From NCBI GenBank assembly GCA_910578795.1, contig CAJTSD010000017.1, positions 1-64,000 on the forward strand: a DNA stretch of 64,000 nt, given 5' to 3'. Below are positions 59,320-64,000 of the stretch, piece after piece. Position numbers and translations under genes: made by a program. Numbering within the stretch: position 1 is the stretch's first letter; every line of letters begins with the position of its first letter. The DNA comes from an uncultured Lachnospiraceae bacterium. Lineage in GTDB: Bacteria > Bacillota > Clostridia > Lachnospirales > Lachnospiraceae. Below the pieces are notes generated by a model that saw only the letters and a list, made by a program, of their open reading frames with translations, was not told where the DNA came from and ran no database searches.

Positions 59320-61934
59320 TAAAGGATGCACTCTTTTACACAAGGGGTGACACAGAGCACATAAAAAGAAATACGGTTGTACAAATTATAATTGTGACGG
59401 TTGCCTTTATTCTGATGCTGCGTGTCTTTCCACTGGGTATCGTGCAAAATCATGAGTATTCATGTCAAAAGGCATTTAACGGTTCGGCGCGGGATGGCTT
59501 GAAGGGTGATGCATTTACAATAAATGACAAAAAGCTGCAAACGGTATATTTTTCGCAGGAACATTTATATAGCATAAGGCTATATATGGTGTGTAATGTG
59601 CCCGACAAGAGCAGACGGTCGGATTTTGTGCTGTTTCGGTTGTATGACGAGAATTTCTCATGTCTTTTTGAAGAACAATGCTGCTGCGGGGATATTGAGG
59701 ATGACGGATTTGTGTCGGCAACGCCGGATTTGGACGTGGATCCGGATAAGGCATATTATTATGAAATCCTAGTTCCCGAAGACTGCGGCGGGGTATTTGA
59801 GCTGCCTGTGGCAGACAGAGGGCAGCTTGGTCAGACCGAAAACAGTACACTTTATATTGATGGAATTATCAATGACGGCGTTGCTCTGATTGCGGATTTT
59901 GATTATGCAAAACCGCTTACGGCAGTTGGAATTTTGTTATATGATTTGGTTATTATTGCAGCGGCGGTGATTTTGTATATTGCAGCGGCAATTGCACTTT
60001 ATGCCTATGATAATTATTTAACAGAGTACAGGGAGTATATAATTTGGTATTTCAGAATTGCCGCAAGCGTTTTGACAGCAGGAGGGGCGTTGTTTTTGTT
60101 CGTGTTTTCGGTAATCCAAAACCGTTTTGGCGGTGGAGCGGCAGACAGAATCTTTTTTACTGTTGCAACGGTGGTCGGATCGGCATGGCTTCTGCTTGCA
60201 ATATGGCTGCGTGACCGCTATCCCGTGCCGGCGAAAAAGACAAAGCTTTCTGCCGCAAGAAAGCGTTCCCTGATATGGAGAAATTATATTCAGACAGCAA
60301 GCTTTGGACTTTTATTTTATGCATTATGTCAATATGTCAATGCGGACAGGGAGTATTATCATGCTACCAATACACGCTGGATGCTGATTTTTCTGGCGAT
60401 TGCGTTTCTGATGATGTACAGTGAAAAACAGCTTTTGAATATAGTAAGCGTTTTTTGGCTGATCGCATCAATTGCAGGTTCCGTGATATATTGCCGTGAT
60501 TTTGAGAAGGGAACAAATGAGCATGAGCTTGCCGCGTTAACATGTGCGGTGGTGGTATTGTGGGGATTTTTGCTTTTTACGATCCTGATTACATGGTTTA
60601 AGACATTGCGCCAGGGGGGGTACCGTTTTCAAAGACCGTCTTTATTTCAGATCACATACGGCGTTCTGTGGATTGTATTTTCTGTGTTCATGGTTCTCTA
60701 CCGGTTTGAAAAAACATGGGTTTACACAGCGACATTGCCCTTTGTGACAATGTTTTTCCTGCGTTTTACGCCTGCGGTAAGAAGCAGGTTTTTAAAAAAT
60801 TTTACAAACGGAATACTGCTTAGCTTTGGTTTGGTGGTTCTGTTTTGTTTTATTCACAGACCACACCACTACTGGATGCTCTATCGTTACGGCGGCATTT
60901 TTCATACAGTTGCGTGTACGGGAATGTATTTGGCAGTTGTGTTTGGAGCGGCGGCGGGAAAGCTTTTTGGTATGCTTAGGGCACGGGAAAATATGTTGGT
61001 GTGCTGCCCGTTTGAGTGTTTTCTGGTGTCGGTGACCGCAGGATATATTTTTCTTACCATGTCAAGGACGGCATATCTTTCTGCGTTTGTGACGGCGGCG
61101 CTGGTGGTCACGCTTGCAGCGATTGCGTTTCATAAGCTGCCTTCTAATATATGGAGGGAGATTGGTGTTCTTTCGCTGTTGGTATTATTGAGTTTTCCCC
61201 TTGTGTTTAGCGCAGTCAGAATGGTTCCCGCCATAATCAATGAGCCGATTCGATATGACCTGGAGCATCAGGACAGGGGGTTTATGGTATACAGGGGTGA
61301 CCCCATTGATTCTGACAAATATATGACGGTACCGCGCTTTTTCTCGACCTTATTTGGACGTTTCCAAAAGGAAGAAGTGATTACGGAAGAGGAAGAAGAC
61401 GATGAGGAGGCATTTGGCATTGGATTGCCACAGGAACAATATCTCGCATACACCGGAGACGATTTTGCGGGATTAGATATCAGAACAGTGAAAGAAGATG
61501 ATGACAGTAATAACGGGGAACAGGAAGAAGAAAATGATGTGTCGAACGGACGTTTTGATATATTTTTGGATTATGTGAAGGCGTTATCATTCGGGGGACA
61601 TGAAAAGATGGCGCTTGTCAATGAGGAAGGCAAAGAACACGTGCATGCGCACAATTCCTATTTGCAGGTAGCTTATAATTTTGGTATGATAGCAGGTGTA
61701 GTATTTTTGACAATTTGTGCCATTAGTTTGTGGAGTTCTATCAGACTTGTCATGACACAGGGAGATCAATTTGGAATTTATATTGTTCCGTTTGCTCTGA
61801 TTATTGTATTTGGGTTAATCAGTGTCACGGAATGGGCGTTTCACCCGTGCATTCCCGCAGGCTTTTGCTTTTTGCTGATGCAGCCGCTGCTCATTAGCGC
61901 AAAGCGTTCTTCGGGTGCGAAGGAGGAGTTATGA
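59316..61934 (+). CDS. O-antigen ligase/Wzy-like membrane protein with acidic insert
   Basis: An 872-residue protein. A first helix (TVAFILMLRVFPLGI) is followed by an extracytoplasmic domain of about 160 residues, then about ten helices and the Wzy_C signature (LTMSRTAYLSAF, and HAHNSYLQVAYNFGMIAG near the end). A large loop before that motif contains long acidic stretches (EEVITEEEEDDEEAFG, EDDDSNNGEQEEEND). In Gram-negatives such proteins join glycan to lipid A or polymerise repeats; here the acceptor must differ. It overlaps both neighbours by 4 bp. Confidence 0.8.
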   Translation: MIKDALFYTRGDTEHIKRNTVVQIIIVTVAFILMLRVFPLGIVQNHEYSCQKAFNGSARDGLKGDAFTINDKKLQTVYFSQEHLYSIRLYMVCNVPDKSRRSDFVLFRLYDENFSCLFEEQCCCGDIEDDGFVSATPDLDVDPDKAYYYEILVPEDCGGVFELPVADRGQLGQTENSTLYIDGIINDGVALIADFDYAKPLTAVGILLYDLVIIAAAVILYIAAAIALYAYDNYLTEYREYIIWYFRIAASVLTAGGALFLFVFSVIQNRFGGGAADRIFFTVATVVGSAWLLLAIWLRDRYPVPAKKTKLSAARKRSLIWRNYIQTASFGLLFYALCQYVNADREYYHATNTRWMLIFLAIAFLMMYSEKQLLNIVSVFWLIASIAGSVIYCRDFEKGTNEHELAALTCAVVVLWGFLLFTILITWFKTLRQGGYRFQRPSLFQITYGVLWIVFSVFMVLYRFEKTWVYTATLPFVTMFFLRFTPAVRSRFLKNFTNGILLSFGLVVLFCFIHRPHHYWMLYRYGGIFHTVACTGMYLAVVFGAAAGKLFGMLRARENMLVCCPFECFLVSVTAGYIFLTMSRTAYLSAFVTAALVVTLAAIAFHKLPSNIWREIGVLSLLVLLSFPLVFSAVRMVPAIINEPIRYDLEHQDRGFMVYRGDPIDSDKYMTVPRFFSTLFGRFQKEEVITEEEEDDEEAFGIGLPQEQYLAYTGDDFAGLDIRTVKEDDDSNNGEQEEENDVSNGRFDIFLDYVKALSFGGHEKMALVNEEGKEHVHAHNSYLQVAYNFGMIAGVVFLTICAISLWSSIRLVMTQGDQFGIYIVPFALIIVFGLISVTEWAFHPCIPAGFCFLLMQPLLISAKRSSGAKEEL

Positions 61935-63802
61935 AAATTTTAAATCATATGAATATGCAGCTTTTACACAGGCGCATTGTGCTTGTAATTATTGACATTA
62001 TGATTGCGTGTATTGCAAGCATTATGCCGCTGTGGATCCGTTTTGAATTGAAATATACGGATATTCCGGAAATCTATTTAAGTTCCGCGTGGAACTTTAT
62101 GGTTGTCAACGTAGTCATCACGCTGCTGGTATTTTATCTGTTTAAGCTTTATCATAGCTTGTGGGCGTTTGCAGGCACTGCAGAGGCGCAGAATATTGTT
62201 GCGGCATGCTGTCTTTGTGCGGTGCTTAACTTCCTTGGCATGAAATTACTGTCGTATCCGATTCCGCGCAGCTACTATTTTATGTATGTGCTTGTGCTGA
62301 CGGGCGCCACGACTGCTGTGCGATTTTCATACCGTATTATCAGGGGAATGAAGCATAAACACCAAAACCGTAAAAACGGTATTCGGGTGATGATTATTGG
62401 TGCGGGCGAGGCAGGACATGCCGTGATTAAGGAAATCACGAACAGTGATTTCAGCACCATGACCATCAAGTGCATTATTGACGATAATGAAACAAAGTGG
62501 GGACGCTTTATTCTTGGCGTGCGGATTGTGGGCGGTCGCGATAAAATCGTGGAATATGCAGCGCTTTACGGGATTGACGAGATTATTATCGCAATTCCGT
62601 CGGCAAACCGTGCCACTATGAAGGAGATTGTGGAAATCTGTAAGGAAACGAGCTGTAAGCTGCGGACGCTTCCGGGGATTTACCAGTTGGTAAACGGCGA
62701 GGTCAATGTCAGCAAGCTGCGTGATGTGGACGTGGAGGATTTGCTTGGACGCGATCCGATTAAGGTGGATTTGGAATCGATTTTAAACTATGTGAAAAAT
62801 AAAACAATCATGGTGACGGGCGGCGGCGGGTCGATTGGAAGCGAGCTTTGCAGGCAGATTGCGGGACACAGACCGGCAAGGCTGATCATTGTCGATATTT
62901 ATGAAAACAATGCTTATGAAATTCAACAGGAGTTGAAGCGAAAATATCCGAAGCTGGATTTGGTGGTACTGATTGCGTCTGTTAGAAATACGAACCGCAT
63001 GAATGATCTGATGAAGACCTATCATCCGGATATCATTTACCATGCGGCGGCGCACAAGCATGTGCCGCTGATGGAGGTCAGCCCCAATGAAGCGATTAAG
63101 AATAATGTATTTGGTACATGGAAGACGGCACAGGCAGCGGCGCTGCACGGCGTGAAGAAGTTTGTACTGATTTCTACGGACAAGGCGGTGAACCCGACGA
63201 ATATTATGGGTGCGAGCAAGCGGATTTGCGAGATGATTGTGCAGACCTACAACCGTCATTACGATACGGAGTTTGTGGCAGTGCGCTTTGGAAACGTGCT
63301 CGGAAGCAACGGGAGTGTGATTCCGCTCTTTAAGCAGCAGATTGCCGCGGGCGGTCCTGTGACCGTGACGCATCCGGATATTATCCGCTATTTTATGACG
63401 ATTCCCGAGGCGGTTTCCCTGGTACTGCAGGCAGGCGTATATGCAAAGGGCGGAGAGATTTTCGTGCTTGACATGGGAGAGCCTGTCAAAATTCTCGATC
63501 TTGCGAAGAATTTAATCAAGCTTTCGGGCTATAAAGTGGATGAGGATATCAAAATCGAATTTACGGGACTGCGCCCTGGCGAAAAGCTCTACGAGGAGCT
63601 TCTGATGAATGAGGAGGGCATGACGGATACGGAGAATAAGCTCATCCATATCGGAAAGCCGATTGAGTTTGACGAGTCGAAGTTTTATGTGCAGCTTAAT
63701 AATTTGAAGCGCGCAGTTGAGGATGAATGTGAGGACGTGCGTCCGCTGATCCAAGAGATAGTGCCGACGTATATTCCGAAAGAAAGTTTGAAAAATCAAT
63801 GA
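61931..63802 (+). CDS. Membrane UDP-GlcNAc 4,6-dehydratase (CapD/PglF/WbpM type)
   Basis: A 623-residue protein with four N-terminal helices (to about residue 130), a CoA-binding-like Rossmann domain (VMIIGAGEAGHAVI) and a C-terminal dehydratase domain: VTGGGGSIGSELCRQI, AAAHKHVPLMEVSPNEA, ISTDKAVNPTNIMGASK and GNVLGSNGSVIPLF. SDKA/TDK-MGASK replaces the usual Tyr by Met, as is known for this long class. It makes UDP-4-keto-6-deoxy-GlcNAc for Fuc/Qui/Bac-type amino sugars. It has a different stereochemical role from PseB. Confidence 0.93.
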   Translation: MKILNHMNMQLLHRRIVLVIIDIMIACIASIMPLWIRFELKYTDIPEIYLSSAWNFMVVNVVITLLVFYLFKLYHSLWAFAGTAEAQNIVAACCLCAVLNFLGMKLLSYPIPRSYYFMYVLVLTGATTAVRFSYRIIRGMKHKHQNRKNGIRVMIIGAGEAGHAVIKEITNSDFSTMTIKCIIDDNETKWGRFILGVRIVGGRDKIVEYAALYGIDEIIIAIPSANRATMKEIVEICKETSCKLRTLPGIYQLVNGEVNVSKLRDVDVEDLLGRDPIKVDLESILNYVKNKTIMVTGGGGSIGSELCRQIAGHRPARLIIVDIYENNAYEIQQELKRKYPKLDLVVLIASVRNTNRMNDLMKTYHPDIIYHAAAHKHVPLMEVSPNEAIKNNVFGTWKTAQAAALHGVKKFVLISTDKAVNPTNIMGASKRICEMIVQTYNRHYDTEFVAVRFGNVLGSNGSVIPLFKQQIAAGGPVTVTHPDIIRYFMTIPEAVSLVLQAGVYAKGGEIFVLDMGEPVKILDLAKNLIKLSGYKVDEDIKIEFTGLRPGEKLYEELLMNEEGMTDTENKLIHIGKPIEFDESKFYVQLNNLKRAVEDECEDVRPLIQEIVPTYIPKESLKNQ

Positions 63803-63840
63803 TTTTTCAAACGGCAAATTTGTGCGCTGCACAAATTCGC
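63786..63840. repeat. Inverted repeat over the dehydratase stop, then a second hairpin
   Basis: GTTTGAAAAATC (63786-63797), loop AAT, GATTTTTCAAAC (63801-63812), perfect, with the TGA stop (63800-63802) at the loop. Then AATTTGTGC (63817-63825), loop GCT, GCACAAATT (63829-63837), flanked by GC/GC. Same design as at 51831. Confidence 0.8.
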
Positions 63841-63863
63841 AAAGAGAGAAAGGGGTTGTACCG

Positions 63864-64000
63864 ATGAAAAAAGAGAAAAATGAGTTGTTACAGCTGTTGG
63901 CTGGTTTGGCAATGCTTGTGGCGGGATTGTTTATCTTTTCACAAAAAGTCATGGTGTCTTCAGGATTTTTTGGATTTGGGTTTACGCTCGGAGGGATTCA
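63864..64000 (+). CDS. Start of a gene, truncated by the window end
   Basis: AAAGGGG precedes an ATG at 63864; 45 residues are seen: a charged N-terminus (KKEKNELLQ) and one hydrophobic helix (LAGLAMLVAGLFIF), then VMVSSGFFGFGFTLGG. It looks like a small membrane protein. Product unknown. Confidence 0.55.
   Translation, partial: MKKEKNELLQLLAGLAMLVAGLFIFSQKVMVSSGFFGFGFTLGGI

Noticed and set aside
61931..63802. Missing catalytic Tyr (Met in MGASK) read as loss of function
   Set aside because: The long PglF/WbpM/CapD class normally has Met at this position, so the enzyme should be active.

Overview
The window reads as chromosomal DNA of a motile, spore-lineage, low-to-mid G+C Firmicute, most likely a flagellated Lachnospiraceae of the Roseburia/Agathobacter/Butyrivibrio type. 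The basis is gene content: the mbl-flhO-flhP order, the cdaA-cdaR-glmM operon, YvyF, a stand-alone Spo0A C-terminal domain, an SOS box of the Gram-positive LexA type ahead of uvrBA, and strong AGGAGG-type ribosome sites with several TTG/GTG starts. The species assignment is inference.

Layout. (1) 1-3030 looks like the end of a mobile or plasmid-derived element: a RadC/JAB protein, a small serine recombinase and a SprT-like metalloprotease, all on the minus strand, followed by the 5'-truncated remnant of a peptidoglycan-binding SpoIID-type gene (3035-4093). (2) 4165-5603 (minus) holds the RNA ligase gene rtcB and, 92 nt upstream on the same strand, a tRNA-like gene whose anticodon stem is split by a 41-nt insertion. 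Removing the insertion gives a 73-nt tRNA with a GUC anticodon. This is the most unusual object in the window. (3) 5742-6649 contains two 69-bp tandem structured repeats and a decayed gene. (4) 6655-24300 is conserved chromosome: SOS-regulated uvrB-uvrA, mbl, flagellar rod genes, recD2, comF, yvyF, two membrane proteins, the c-di-AMP synthase module with glmM, and HPr. (5) 24390-44057 is a long, tightly packed polysaccharide operon: rfbD, GDP-fucose synthesis (gmd, fcl), an orphan Spo0A_C regulator, a phosphoglycosyl transferase, a chain-length protein with a degenerate kinase domain, an EpsG-type polymerase, many glycosyltransferases, a GT52-like sialyltransferase-type enzyme, an ABC flippase, and an MBOAT/SGNH acylation pair. 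(6) 44157-54797, from a clear promoter, carries all six pseudaminic-acid enzymes (PseB, C, F, I, H, G) with a formyltransferase, a PIG-L deacetylase, a 54-aa membrane protein, an acyltransferase and a GT-C-like membrane protein. (7) 54893-64000, from a second clear promoter, carries WecE, an acetyltransferase, an ArnC-like glycosyltransferase, an O-antigen-ligase-like protein, a membrane 4,6-dehydratase and the start of one more gene.

How the genes work together. Regions 5-7 supply unusual nucleotide sugars (GDP-fucose, CMP-pseudaminic acid, probably dTDP-Fuc4N and its N-acyl form), assemble them on a lipid carrier, flip them with an ABC exporter, polymerise and decorate them outside the membrane. 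Pseudaminic acid may also glycosylate flagellin, but no flagellin gene lies here. The rtcB/tRNA-like pair may be an RNA repair or splicing unit. Several intergenic regions carry arrays of strong hairpins, and three genes end inside an inverted repeat that straddles their stop codon.
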